Made by a program: the position numbers and the translations under genes
DNA from: Anisus vortex
Lineage: Eukaryota > Mollusca > Gastropoda > Planorbidae
Direction of reading: 5' to 3'
Length of the DNA: 64,000 bases
Assembly (NCBI GenBank): GCA_949126835.1
Contig: OX421500.1
Span: forward strand, 18,482,181 to 18,546,180
Notes under the pieces: model-generated
What the model was told of the DNA's origin: nothing
Databases searched by the model: none
The model's input: only the letters and a program-made list of their open reading frames with translations
Shown here: piece after piece, positions 22,827-33,494 of the stretch
Layout of the letters: each line of letters opens with the position of its first letter
Position numbering within the stretch: position 1 is the stretch's first letter

Positions 22827-22980
22827 CATTCCTCGCAGAAAACTCATGGCATTAAAATATGGCCACTTGCTTGCCCGAACATCCGTAGTACCAGAGCCAC
22901 TCTGTTTATAGCTGCGAGTAATGCGAAGCTCCCTGGTGTAGTTATTTCTCAGAGCATGCATTTTTTTCTTATATTTCCAT
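22827..22980 (-). pseudogene. MADF-domain exon
   Basis: On the minus strand, after TTTTTTTCAG, the exon reads RWKYKKKMHALRNNYTREL, then SGSGTTDVRASKWPYFNAMS and FL, ending at a GT. The pattern W..LR..Y.RE...SGSG...WPYF..L.FL is the core of the MADF domain. It is probably the exon upstream of 21905. Phase agreement was not verified. Confidence 0.6.
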
Positions 22981-22999
22981 CTGAAAAAAATTAAAACAG

Positions 23000-23769
23000 T
23001 TGAAATGTATACATGTATTTTTTGCTTTTATTTTTATGTTTATTGTAATTTTCTTTATTATGTAGATCATTTTTGGTTTTAGTTTGTTTTCCCAGAATAA
23101 TCAAGGCATAATGATATAATCTGTCTGTACCTATTTGACCTACAATTAAAATATTTTTCATCAATAATTTTTATAGTCATTCTCCTGGACTGTCCTACCT
23201 TAAAAAAACTATAATTAGAATAATATATGTTGTCCAATACCAATACAGTAGTGGACCATTCATATTCAAGACCAAGTACTTTAGTACAGTAAAACCATGT
23301 GAAAAATAAATGTCACCTGTACATCTATATTTAGCTATTTAGTTTGCACACTTCACTACTGTTTATTTATTTAGGGAAAAACTTCACTCACTCATTCAAT
23401 TATTTAAAATCATGTTGCAGTGAATAAAACTGACCTGTAACAATTGTCTTTAGAGAGTTTGTGTTGGTGTCGAAATGGTGCGCAGGTGCACCAAAACACT
23501 TCTGGACCCATGAACCCCAAAGCCGATGAATTGTGTAAACCACTGGTTACCCGAGTCAGACCAATGGGCCAATGCATGGGACTCAGAATATAATTGCTTG
23601 TACGGTTAAACCCTTATCTTTTTTGGTTCATTCTGGTCCCATTAGTATTGCACACTCACTACCAAACTATGGTGCCCCCGGGGGTGGATTGTAGTGACAC
23701 ATCAGTAAGAGTTACATTCATTGTCCTGATACGGCTGCTTTTAAAGGTGGTCTTGAGAGAATATGTTCG
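23000..23769. other. Non-coding flank of the LTR element
   Basis: Contains a partial third copy of the 21.4-kb repeat (about 23375-23440). No gene was recognised. Confidence 0.45.
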
Positions 23770-24929
23770 TGTAGGTCGGTGACTTAAATTAAAAGTGTGA
23801 TTAATTGCTTTGTACTGTACGAGTGTTTCGTTTGGATGTGTTTAAGTTTCTGTGCTCTGTGGGTGCTATGATTTGTGAGAATGTAAGTAATTGACTTTTT
23901 ATGTAAATATATTTTATTATTTGTAATATAGATATAGACTTGGGGGACTGTTTGGTATAAATATGATGTATGTAAATATTGTTTTGTATTTTGTGAAAGC
24001 CCTGAAACGAGGTTAAGCGGCTAGGTCTTGCGTCATTTTTCGGAATTCTTTTTCTGATTGTCTTAAATTGGGTTTTTGTTAGTGTAGTTTAATTGAAGTA
24101 ATAGGTAGAATTTTTATTGTAGTTTAATTTAATATAGGGTTGTACATAAGATAGATTTGTAGATATTTAGCAATTAGAGATTTAGAATAAGGATTACCAC
24201 CTTAGTCAACAGGAAATAGTCATTTTGAAATTAGTTAGAGCGAGAGGTAGAGTTGTCATCAGTTACGTTCGGTCAGGGTCTATAAATAGAACAATTAATC
24301 AATCACTTCCGTCCGAAATGGCCCATTTTGTGGAAGACCAGTGGTCAGATTATGGCGTAGTCGTGTGTGGCTTGTTCAGATATGACGTCGTAATGTCGGC
24401 CTATGTTGGTTTTTAGTGGGGAGTTGAAGTTTGGTTTTTAGTGGGGAGTTGAAGTTTGGTTTTTAGTGGGGAGTTGAAGTTTGGTTTTTAGTGGGGAGTT
24501 GAAGTAGTTTTTAGTGGGGAGTTGAAGTTAGTTTTTTAGTGGGGAGTTTAAGTTGGTTATTATTTGTGAGGGTTTACAGTATGTTTATAGAGTTTAGATA
24601 GCATAGGTTTATTGTTGGGGTTTAATTTGTTTTTATGATTTTTATGTTCCCTTTAATGGGACAAGTGAATTTCCATGAATAAAAAGTAATTTGTAATTTG
24701 AATATGATTTTAGTGTTTTATGTTTAGTGTTCAGTGTTGTTGGTCTGTTTAGATTGTAATAATCCTTCTGTCCCAACGGAAGTGTCACGGAAGCCCAAAA
24801 GTCCCCTCGTGCCCTAGTTTAGATGTATTTAGTAAATGATTGCTGTCCTTTACCCACGACCCTCTTTAATTAGTAGTAACTATAATGTGTAAATTAATTA
24901 CCCCCCCCTCTTCCCCCCACCCTGTTACA
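23770..24929 (+). mobile_element. 5' LTR of a young LTR retrotransposon
   Basis: 1160 bp, starting TGTAGGTCGG and ending CCCTGTTACA, nearly identical to 26695-27853. I count three substitutions and one C-run length difference. The 4-bp target duplication TTCG is at 23766-23769 and 27854-27857. The LTR contains a tandem array of about six 24-26-bp units with the core TTTTTAGTGGGGAGTTGAAG (about 24405-24550). Confidence 0.95.
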
Positions 24930-24931
24930 AA

Positions 24932-24955
24932 TGGTGTCTAGAAGTGGGATTCCGT
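24932..24955 (+). promoter_or_regulatory. Primer-binding site
   Basis: Two bases after the 5' LTR, TGGTGTCTAGAAGTGGGATT has the form of a tRNA-primer binding site (TGG start). The nested element at 36022 has a closely similar site, TGGTGTCAGAAGT. The tRNA was not identified. Confidence 0.6.
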
Positions 24956-25050
24956 GCTTAAACAGACCAATGATTACTGTTTTTAGCTTAGGAAGGTTAG
25001 GTTTAATGGGTTGGAGGTTAGGATATAAGTAGAAAAAAACCAACATAGGC

Positions 25051-26607
25051 ATGGCTGGTGAAGAACAAGCCACACAGACAGTGTATGTCGTCCTGCACCG
25101 TGAGGAGCCGATCAAGCTATTCCACGGCAGTAACCACCCAGGCGACGTGGAGAGCTTCATCGAGGACATTAGAGGTGCCTGGAGGGCGAGACGAGTCACC
25201 GAGAACGAAGAGAAGAGAGACGTGCTATGGGCTCACCTCGGCGAGTCAGTGAGGGCAGAGTGTAGGTGCCACCCACCGGAGGTGAGGTCCAACCCTGAAG
25301 AGCTGATCAGGGTGTTACAGTCCGTCTACGGGGAGAAACGAAGTATCTCCAAATTAATGGGCCTGTTTCTCACAGTCCATCAACATGTCTCAGAGACAGT
25401 GAGAGCTTACTCTCACCGCTTGCAGGCTGCATTTGATGCCCTGTTAGCGCGACAAACCTGTCTCTCAGTGGCCCTCACAGATGCCGTAATCTTGAGGGAC
25501 CACTTTGCAGAAAACTTGCTGGACCCCCTCTTGAGGAAGTACCTGCGAGAGGAGATCCATAAATACCCTAGGACCTCCTTCCTAGACCTCCGGGATACGG
25601 CTATACGCTGGTCCGAGGACGAATGTGGCGTCCACTTGATGCACTCTGTAGCTACGACTGTTGAGCCACAACAGCCGGGCCCAGAGTTGGAAAAATTGGT
25701 GTTGGCACTGGCCAAACAGGTGGGTGAGTTATCAACAACAATAGAGTATCTGCAGCTTGCACAACAAAGCCCTGATGCTCATCCATACCCGCAGCGTTCA
25801 GGTGAACCAGACCACTACGGTTATCACGCTGGATACAGTGTTAACTGTGGCAGCCCCGACCACCTTGCTGGAGAGTGCCTGAAAGGGAGGCAGTCAACTG
25901 TCGGAGCGAATGGAGCGATTCATCGCAAAGATGAGGATTCCACTCTGTTGAGCCAGATAATAGGCACCCGCCCTGCCGCAAATGTCAGCCTTAATGGGCT
26001 ATGTTGTGAGGCCACGATTGACATAGGCTCCCTGGTCAGCACAGTGACGGAGAGCCTATTCACCAACCAAACTGCCAGTGTACTACCAGTAGTTGGGGAT
26101 ACCCAAACTGTTAGACCCCAGTCAGTCATGTTTAAAGTAGTTGTGCCAACCGGACCGGTAGTAAATAAAGGAATGGTTCAGGCGGCACCGTTGCATTGCT
26201 TGAAAGTAGTTAAAGAAACGGTTTCGGTGGACCCTATGATAGTTAATGTGAGACCGGTGTGCCAAACAAGACGTCAAGCTGTACCAGGAGAGGACTCTGC
26301 TCTTTTTTCATTACACTTCTGTTTACTTTTTATTTTTAACCATTTTCTTTCCTTTTTTTATGTTTTTATGAAAATGATATATTTACTTTTTGTATGCCTT
26401 TGTTACCCATTTTATGACATGTTGACTCTTTTGTGTCGTGTGCGTAGATTTTTCCTTTTTGGTGTACTTGGACGCTACGTATATCTCATTGTGACTTTGA
26501 TGTCAGATGTTTTAAGAATAGGTACAGCATTTTTTGTCCCAGTGAGACTTTCACATTTTCCACCTATCTTTAGGCTGCATGCTTTTTATGTATGTCCCAA
26601 TGGGTAA
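25051..26607 (+). CDS. Gag-protease polyprotein of LTR element, no RT
   Basis: The frame has 518 codons and its ATG (GGCATGG) lies 122 bp after the LTR. Residues 1-210 are a Gag/PNMA-like capsid region (KLFHGSNHPGDVESFIED, then RAYSHRLQAAFDALL). Residues 263-276 are a zinc-knuckle remnant, SVNCGSPDHLAGEC, in which the first Cys of CCHC is Ser. Residues 320-330 are a retropepsin-like site reading DIGS (residue 324 on) rather than DTGS. From about residue 417 the frame is a strongly hydrophobic, T-rich-coded tail of some 100 residues that I cannot assign. It may be membrane-spanning or merely translated 3' sequence. Reverse transcriptase, RNase H and integrase are absent, so the copy depends on another element. 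With near-identical LTRs it must have moved recently. Confidence 0.75.
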   Translation: MAGEEQATQTVYVVLHREEPIKLFHGSNHPGDVESFIEDIRGAWRARRVTENEEKRDVLWAHLGESVRAECRCHPPEVRSNPEELIRVLQSVYGEKRSISKLMGLFLTVHQHVSETVRAYSHRLQAAFDALLARQTCLSVALTDAVILRDHFAENLLDPLLRKYLREEIHKYPRTSFLDLRDTAIRWSEDECGVHLMHSVATTVEPQQPGPELEKLVLALAKQVGELSTTIEYLQLAQQSPDAHPYPQRSGEPDHYGYHAGYSVNCGSPDHLAGECLKGRQSTVGANGAIHRKDEDSTLLSQIIGTRPAANVSLNGLCCEATIDIGSLVSTVTESLFTNQTASVLPVVGDTQTVRPQSVMFKVVVPTGPVVNKGMVQAAPLHCLKVVKETVSVDPMIVNVRPVCQTRRQAVPGEDSALFSLHFCLLFIFNHFLSFFYVFMKMIYLLFVCLCYPFYDMLTLLCRVRRFFLFGVLGRYVYLIVTLMSDVLRIGTAFFVPVRLSHFPPIFRLHAFYVCPNG

Positions 26608-26664
26608 ATTTTTGTATTGATCTAGGGCCAGAGGGGTATTTTTTGTATGATAGTTTGTTTTTGC

Positions 26665-26694
26665 AGGGTCGCAAAAAGAAAGTTAGGAGATGAA
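26665..26694 (+). promoter_or_regulatory. Polypurine tract before 3' LTR
   Basis: GCAAAAAGAAAGTTAGGAGA is purine-rich and directly precedes the 3' LTR, as expected for plus-strand priming. Confidence 0.6.
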
Positions 26695-27853
26695 TGTAGG
26701 TCGGTGACTTAAATTAAAAGTGTGATTAATTGCTTTGTACTGTACGAGTGTTTCGTTTGGATGTGTTTAAGTTTCTGTGCTCTGTGGGTGCTATGATTTG
26801 TGAGAATGTAAGTAATTGACTTTTTATGTAAATATATTTTATTATTTGTAATATAGATATAGACTTGGGGGACTGTTTGGTATAAATATGATGTATGTAA
26901 ATATTGTTTTGTATTTTGTGAAAGCCCTGAAACGAGGTTAAGCGGCTAGGTCTTGCGTCATTTTTCGGAATTCTTTTTCTGATTGTCTTAAATTGGGTTT
27001 TTGTTAGTGTAGTTTAATTGAAGTAATAGGTAGAATTTTTATTGTAGTTTAATTTAATATAGGGTTGTACATAAGATAGATTTGTAGATATTTAGCAATT
27101 AGAGATTTAGAATAAGGATTACCACCTTAATCAACAGGAAATAGTCATTTTGAAATTAGTTAGAGCGAGAGGTAGAGTTGTCATCAGTTACGTTCGGTCA
27201 GGGTCTATAAATAGAACAATTAATCAATCACTTCCGTCCGAAATGGCCCATTTTGTGGAAGACCTGTGGTCAGATTATGGCGTAGTCGTGTGTGGCTTGT
27301 TCAGATATGACGTCGTAATGTCGGCCTATGTTGGTTTTTAGTGGGGAGTTGAAGTTTGGTTTTTAGTGGGGAGTTGAAGTTTGGTTTTTAGTGGGGAGTT
27401 GAAGTTTGGTTTTTAGTGGGGAGTTGAAGTAGTTTTTAGTGGGGAGTTGAAGTTAGTTTTTTAGTGGGGAGTTTAAGTTGGTTATTATTTGTGAGGGTTT
27501 ACAGTATGTTTATAGAGTTTAGATAGCATAGGTTTATTGTTGGGGTTTAATTTGTTTTTATGATTTTTATGTTCCCTTTAATGGGACAAGTGAATTTCCA
27601 TGAATAAAAAGTAATTTGTAATTTGAATATGATTTTAGTGTTTTATGTTTAGTGTTCAGTGTTGTTGGTCTGTTTAGATTGTAATAATCCTTCTGTCCCA
27701 ACGGAAGTGTCACGGAAGCCCAAAAGTCCCCTCGTGCCCTAGTTTAGATGTATTTAGTAAATGATTGCTGTCCTTTACCTACGACCCTCTTTAATTAGTA
27801 GTAACTATAATGTGTAAATTAATTACCCCCCCTCTTCCCCCCACCCTGTTACA
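26695..27853 (+). mobile_element. 3' LTR of the young LTR retrotransposon
   Basis: 1159 bp, the partner of 23770-24929. It has TGTAGG and TTACA termini, the same internal tandem array, and TTCG target duplication immediately after. Confidence 0.95.
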
Positions 27854-27857
27854 TTCG

Positions 27858-28188
27858 CTTTAGACGAAGGCATTCCCGTGTCAGACAAAATTTGCTCGAC
27901 CGACGCATCTACCAGCCGAAGTAACATGAATACTAGGCAGATCCTGCAGGACTTGAGGAACGAAGCAAAGATGAGGCATGGTGCAATTTTCTGATATTGT
28001 TTTTTACATTTTGTTATTTGTTTTCTCCACAGCAATAGTTTATATTTTTAAACTTAGATCTACTTTATCAGTATATGGATAGAATAAGATTGAATCATTT
28101 ATTATTTCTCCTAATTACTTAGACTTTTTAATTTGTAGTGACCTTTTCCATGATTGAACTAGTTTTTTTTTCTTTTTTTGTATACGCT
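27858..28188. other. Flank of the LTR element
   Basis: Across the excised element, the ATG ending the left flank joins TTCGCTTTAGACGAAGGC. It would give a 48-codon frame (starting MFALDEGIPVSDK and ending HGAIF) to a TGA near 27993. No homology was recognised, so I do not call a gene. Confidence 0.3.
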
Positions 28189-28512
28189 CTATGACGGATG
28201 ATGAGAATATCATGGACTGAAAAGAAATCTAATGCAGAAGTGTTGAAAACATCAAGTACCTCAAGATAACTCATTAACACATCTATAGGAAAAATGGTAT
28301 AGAAAGACTGGCCTTATGTGGGAAAATATCTGGTAAGAGAGACAGAGGAAGACAAAGGCTAACATATGTATAATGCCTGAATGAATGGGCCACGAACAAC
28401 AACATAAGCAATAATAACTTTCTGCAAAAAGCTAACAACAGGAAAGAATGGATAGTCATGACCGCCGATGTCTGTTCCAGACATGGCACGTAAAGAAGAA
28501 GAAGAAGAATAC
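28189..28512 (+). mobile_element. LINE 3' end fragment with (AAG)n tail
   Basis: Reads RMMRISWTEKKSNAEVLK, then, through stops, RKEWIVMTADVCSRHGT and an AAGAAGAAGAA tail. This is the post-RT C-terminus and end of a LINE family also seen at 17.3 kb and 45.8-47.5 kb. Confidence 0.6.
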
Positions 28513-28519
28513 TCTATAC

Positions 28520-29040
28520 TGTTGCCATCTTTCTTGGTTGAAAAACATACTTTAGTTAAATTAATATTTTTATAATACATCTTGGTCTTTTTGTAATATT
28601 TCACAATATTTTTTTTCTGTTTTTACTGTTCTGTAAATTATGCAATAATATGCAAATAATTTTTCTTTTCTTCCTAAATTGATGCAAAATAAAAAATATA
28701 ATTTAAAAATATTACACATTTTATAAGCGAATTATCAATTAGATAACAGTATAAAATATTTCCAATGTGTCATTTTAAGATTTCATTTTAATATAATCTA
28801 GAGAACTTTAAATTTTACATGTAATTAAAATATCTACGATTTAATATTAAAAATGCCTATTAAGAAAAAAAAATCGGAGCATTCACAAAATGGTCAACAA
28901 ATATTTTTGAGATGTTGCTAACATTTTAATTTATTAATTGATAAAACTTATTGTTAAATTGCGTTTTAATACAATTCCACAAAAAATATTATGTAATATT
29001 GTCATTAGATCAACAATCACGAAACATCCTATGACATTGG
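28520..29040. other. AT-rich segment downstream of FREP B
   Basis: No gene was recognised. Confidence 0.5.
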
Positions 29041-29043
29041 ATA

Positions 29044-31031
29044 TTATTTTATAATTTCTCTGAATTTCATTTCTGTCATAGTAGCAGACAAGTAATAACC
29101 TGTTATATAGTACCAGTTTAATCCCAAACCATACGCGGTACTACCTCAACGACCATTAAGATTAGTTGCATGACAATCTGTATACCACCAGGCAGCAGTC
29201 AAAGAAGTCGCGCAGTTGCCACGCGAAGTATCTAAGTCTCGATCATAGGTTGTAAACCGAGCGTTGTTGTGACCAACCAGACTGTCTCCCGCAGTGCCAG
29301 AATAACCTACTGCCTTTAGCCTGTAACCTTCTGGTTCTCCATATAAACTAAATCTGGAATATTTAGCAAAAAAAAAATTAGCATGATGAAATTTAAAGTC
29401 AACTCTAAGTTCATGACGTCTCTGTACTGTAATACGGTGAATGTTTTCATTGCCAAGATAAAATTCACCTTGAGCTAAATCCCCAAATCCATATTTATAT
29501 TCTTCCCATCCCCTATAGAAATCAAGATTTCCATTAATTCTTCTCTGAAATATTGTCCATCCACCTCCGTCTGTTTCAGTGTCACACATCACTTCAAGTC
29601 CACTTGAAAGAACGACAATAACTCTAGACTTGTCGCTGACCACATCTCTACAGGATTCAGGTCGGAACTTCCGGATAGGCAGCCTTTGACCACTTTGTAT
29701 GGTCACCTTATCTATGTCTGTCACTTAATAAAAAATACATAGACACAAATGTTAATTTTCTAATTAGGACATATATTTACAAATAACATAGACTATAATA
29801 TACGTGGACCGCTTGCTTTATTTTTTCTGCTATATGATGACTCGATAGACTGCTTATTTCGGAATTCCCGATTCTAAATGAAGTAATTGTAATACAAATT
29901 CCGTTTTATTGAATTGCACCATTTTTTTATAGAATTTTTGTGCGTCAATCTATGACTAAGATATGGACGCTATGGATGAGGAAGTTTTTGTTGGTGAATT
30001 GAAAGGCATACTGGAGGTAAATGTTCAAATTAAATAATTACTTATTGAAGTAGTATGGAGTTTATCTGTTAGACTCATGTTCGGTGTATATTATAGTCTA
30101 TGGTATTTCTGCTATATGATGACTTGAAACACTGATGATCGGAATTCCCGATTCTAAATAACGTAATTGCTATACAGGAAATAAAGTTATTGATATGATT
30201 TTCTCAATGAAAAATTAAAATCGAAAGTAGTACAGAGCGGAAACATTTATAGATCAGTGTGGTGTGCGCACGGAAAAAAGAAAATAAGCTCTAAAAATAG
30301 AGCAGGCGGTCCATCTTATTATAGTCAATGATATATTAATTGACCTACAAGTATTCATTTAAAGTCGAAAAAAATGCTATTTAATAAAACGGAACTTGTA
30401 TTACAATTACTTCATTTAGAATCGGGCATTGCAAAGAACAGAAGATAATAGCATAAAAAACTAAAGCAAGCGGTTCATGTATATTATAGTCTATGCAAAT
30501 ACTAACAAATGAGTTGTAAAAAATTGGGTATGTCGTTAGATCATTCTCTGAAAGCAAAAGTAAGTTTTAAAAACGCTTTTTATTTACAACTGATAGGACA
30601 TGTTTACCTTATATTTCAAAATTGTGTATATATGCTGCCCACAATTCGCTTAACCATGGTGGTGTTTAAGTTTATCCTAGTTTAAAAAATATTTATTATC
30701 GCACATTTTAGTACAGATTATAGTCGAAATGTTCCATATTTTACTAGACAAATCTTGACTTTGAATAGAGATACCGACATTTTAGGGCAGAGTATAGATA
30801 TAAAATATTAATTGCAGTTAGGGCTATTGGTTTATTGGCACCGGAGATTATACTAAACTTTCTTTCAAGCTTAATAACGTGGACTAAAAAAAATTATAAT
30901 TAACTTGGTTTAATGAAATGAGCGTTTAAACTATTGTTTTAAAGATCATAAATCATAAACTTACCTGAAGTAGAGTAGGCTGATATAATATAAAGCAAAA
31001 AAATGAACAAGATTTTTATATTTGACTTCCT
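29044..31031 (-). pseudogene. FREP relic B: signal-peptide exon plus FReD exon, inactivated
   Basis: Exon 1 (31031-30965) would encode a secretory signal (SNIKILFIFLLYIISAYST) and ends with one base before GTAAG. Its start codon reads AGG where copy A has ATG. Exon 2 (29723-29044, after ATTAAG) holds the complete FRe[47 protein letters not shown], the calcium-site pattern DRDLD, and [13 protein letters not shown]. The Trp codon after NLNGR is TGA (29146-29148), cutting off the last 34 codons, which are otherwise readable to TAA at 29044. Members of this family are secreted lectins of haemocytes and haemolymph. There is no room here for IgSF exons, so it is a FReD-only design. The intron (29724-30964) carries MITE sequence. 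Two independent lesions indicate a pseudogene. Confidence 0.9.
29787..30494. mobile_element. Cluster of MITE-family copies in FREP B intron
   Basis: The ends CATAGACTATAATATACGTG (left) and, reversed, CATAGACTATAATATACATG (right) flank a cluster. The internal parts repeat the 285-bp MITE family found at 32846 and 50989 (TTTCTGCTATATGATGACT and GGTGTGCGCACGGAAAAAAG). At least two copies are nested or fused. Outside, CAAATA occurs on both sides. The paralogous intron of FREP A lacks the cluster, so it inserted after duplication. A small ATG frame at 29963 (MDAMDEEVFVGELKGILE) followed by GTAAAT lies inside and is unexplained. Confidence 0.65.
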
Positions 31032-31039
31032 GATTTTCT

Positions 31040-32840
31040 ATTCAAAATAGAGATAGATCTCTGTTGTTCAAGCTATCTCATTTGTAAAAATGCTGAAAGA
31101 GCTTATTTATATTCATGTTATATTGTAGAGTAGATTTTAAGATAACATCCATAAAAATACACAAGTGGTGGGTAAATATTGGCCAACAATTTAAGCAATG
31201 GTTTATTCAAACATATCTTTATTATTTCATGACCATAATGTAACATTTTGTGTCCATTTGGTACACTGGTAATGGTATTCTGACTTTCTGAAACGCTGAT
31301 TTCAAAATCGATTTTTGTGCGTCATACGTGTGAATTTTTTTTTTACTGTGCAACGTTGAAAATGTCCATTTGCATCTGTATCTTACGTCATCAGGTTACT
31401 GGGTTTTTGTTTGAATTTAAAGATTATTTGTTCCATCGTGGTTATGAAAGTTTGTGTTTTGATTCATATGACTTTCCCTAATGTGTTTTAATTCCTTATT
31501 ATCTTCACAGTCTTATTGAAACAGACAATCATGTTAATAATGTTCGAACGGTACTTTTTTCATTATTGGAATTCCACTTACTAGTTTTAATTAAGTTTTA
31601 CCATTTTGTTCCCTAGCATTTGAAATTAACACGAGCTATCAAGACTCGATGGACAACTGCGTCCATATATTTTTTAAATAATTGGAATGTTAAAACACGT
31701 ATAGGTATAGGTATTACATTATAATTAAAATTTACGCGCTGATTAATTACATAAGCTTACTCCTAGAGATATCAATAAAACGCAATTTTAAAAAAATTAC
31801 TTATAGACTATAAATTTATTTGACGAAAAATGGTTTTCAATACTCAAATTTCGTGTACAAATATTTTCAACATAATAACATGATCAAAATGTCTAAAAAC
31901 TTTAAAGAATAAAATAATATAATAACAAATTACATTTAAAATGATTTTGTTAAAAAATGCAGACTTTTATATAGATATAAATGGTACGTAAGATGACATA
32001 CATAATCATAAACGTCTATAAAAGGCATATGTAAACGACTGTAACTAGCCATATGATATCATGCCAGATTATAACCTGAACTATGAACTAAATAAAACAA
32101 TGTATAAGTGTATATAATACAATACTTACTGACAGACATTTTTGTTTGTTTGCCATTCAACGTTTTCAATCAAGAAAGATAAACAACCATTTTGTTGAGT
32201 TTGTGTTTTCATGATCGCATTTCTGGAAAGTGTTTAAGTTAAATGTTAATGTACATATTCAATTTTATGAATGTCAGTGTCTAAAGCAGATTGTTAGCAA
32301 TCGCACTACTTATGTAGGCCTATTTGTGTTTAGATATCAATTTATAAAAGACTGCATTTTCCCGACTAACGCTCAAAGTATGCGATGATCTAATCAACAA
32401 TGTATGATAAAAATAAATGTACTTTAAGGACCACGAAATCACTAAACTAATTGATTAATTGCAAGAAAATTTTAGTTAATAACAGATTTATGTGTGAATC
32501 TCTCCGTAATTCTCAAAATTGCCCAGTAACAATTTTCCAGATCTCAATATTAATAGCTTATTAGCTTTATCTTGCAGAAAACCAACAACAAAAAAAAACA
32601 AATATACCAATGATTATTGGAGATTTATTTATTTTAAACTGAATATCATAGAATATTTTATATAGTAGGTCTATGGCTCTTTTTATGGTTACGTGTCTTC
32701 TTTCTGAGATCTTGTTCATTAAAAATTAATTTACTTAGGCACTATATGAAATTAAAAAAAAATTCAGTAACTTAACTTTATTTACATTTTATTTTAAAGT
32801 GATGACATAAAAAAATACATATAGATTAGGCATATATAGG
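31040..32840. other. Upstream region of FREP B, paralogous to 61.58-62.4 kb
   Basis: 31100-31680 aligns by eye with 61640-62400 (for example TAACATCCATAAAAATACAC against TAACATCCATATAAGTACAC). Duplication therefore included the promoter side. The remainder, to 32840, is AT-rich with no gene recognised. Confidence 0.55.
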
Positions 32841-32845
32841 TTTAA

Positions 32846-33132
32846 GCAACGACTATAATAAGATGAACCGCTTGCTCTTTTTTTTTTTAGAGATTTAGTG
32901 TTTTCCGTGCGCAGCCAATAACGTTGTCCTAAAAGAATTTCAAACTTGCCTAAAAGCTTTCACTGTATACCACCCTCGATTTTAATTGTAATTTTCTATT
33001 GAGAAAATCATAGCGAATTACTAAACCGGAAGTCTAGAGAACAGGGCATGATCGGAAATTTCGAAAGAGTGTGTCAAGTTATTAAAATAGCAGAAATATC
33101 AAAGCAAGCGGTTCATATTATTAAGTCTTTGC
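32846..33132. mobile_element. 285-bp MITE, copy with TTTAA target repeat
   Basis: The left end is GCAACGACTATAATAAGATG and the reverse complement of the right end is GCAAAGACTTAATAATATGA. TTTAA flanks both ends (32841-32845 and 33133-33137). Length and internal motifs match the copy at 50989-51272, which is flanked by TCTAA. Confidence 0.75.
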
Positions 33133-33137
33133 TTTAA

Positions 33138-33494
33138 ACGATCTATACGTAAATGTACATTTTATACACAATCTTTTAGTAGACATAAGCATTACACATG
33201 TCAACTAGGATTTATTTTTAGACAAAACTAGATAAAATATAGACTTCTTTGTTTTTTAGTGTACTGGGTTCTAAAACGAATTTTCCGAACATTATAACTT
33301 TATATAAGAATATATAAGGTTACCAAATTATTAAACCTTAGCCTAAATCTAAATTCTAAGTAGTAACAGGCCTATAGTTATAGCCTATAGTCCCTAAGCT
33401 ATAGCCTATTTACAAAACAATAAACATCAATTAGAACTACTATATTTAATTATAAAATACACCAAACTATTAAATAAAAGTATTAAAAAAGGAA
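33138..33494. other. Probable 5' region of the LINE
   Basis: No gene. The A/C-biased sequence from about 33390 resembles the LINE coding strand in base composition and may be its 5' UTR; the boundary is not defined. Confidence 0.35.

Noticed and set aside
20970..23460. Complete Harbinger element bounded by ACAATTGTTACAG inverted repeats
   Set aside because: The 13-bp match is short, lies near unrelated repeats and shows no TTA-type target duplication; boundaries remain unknown.
27854..27993. Host gene interrupted by the young LTR element
   Set aside because: Removing the element gives only a 48-codon frame without homology; not enough to claim a disrupted gene.
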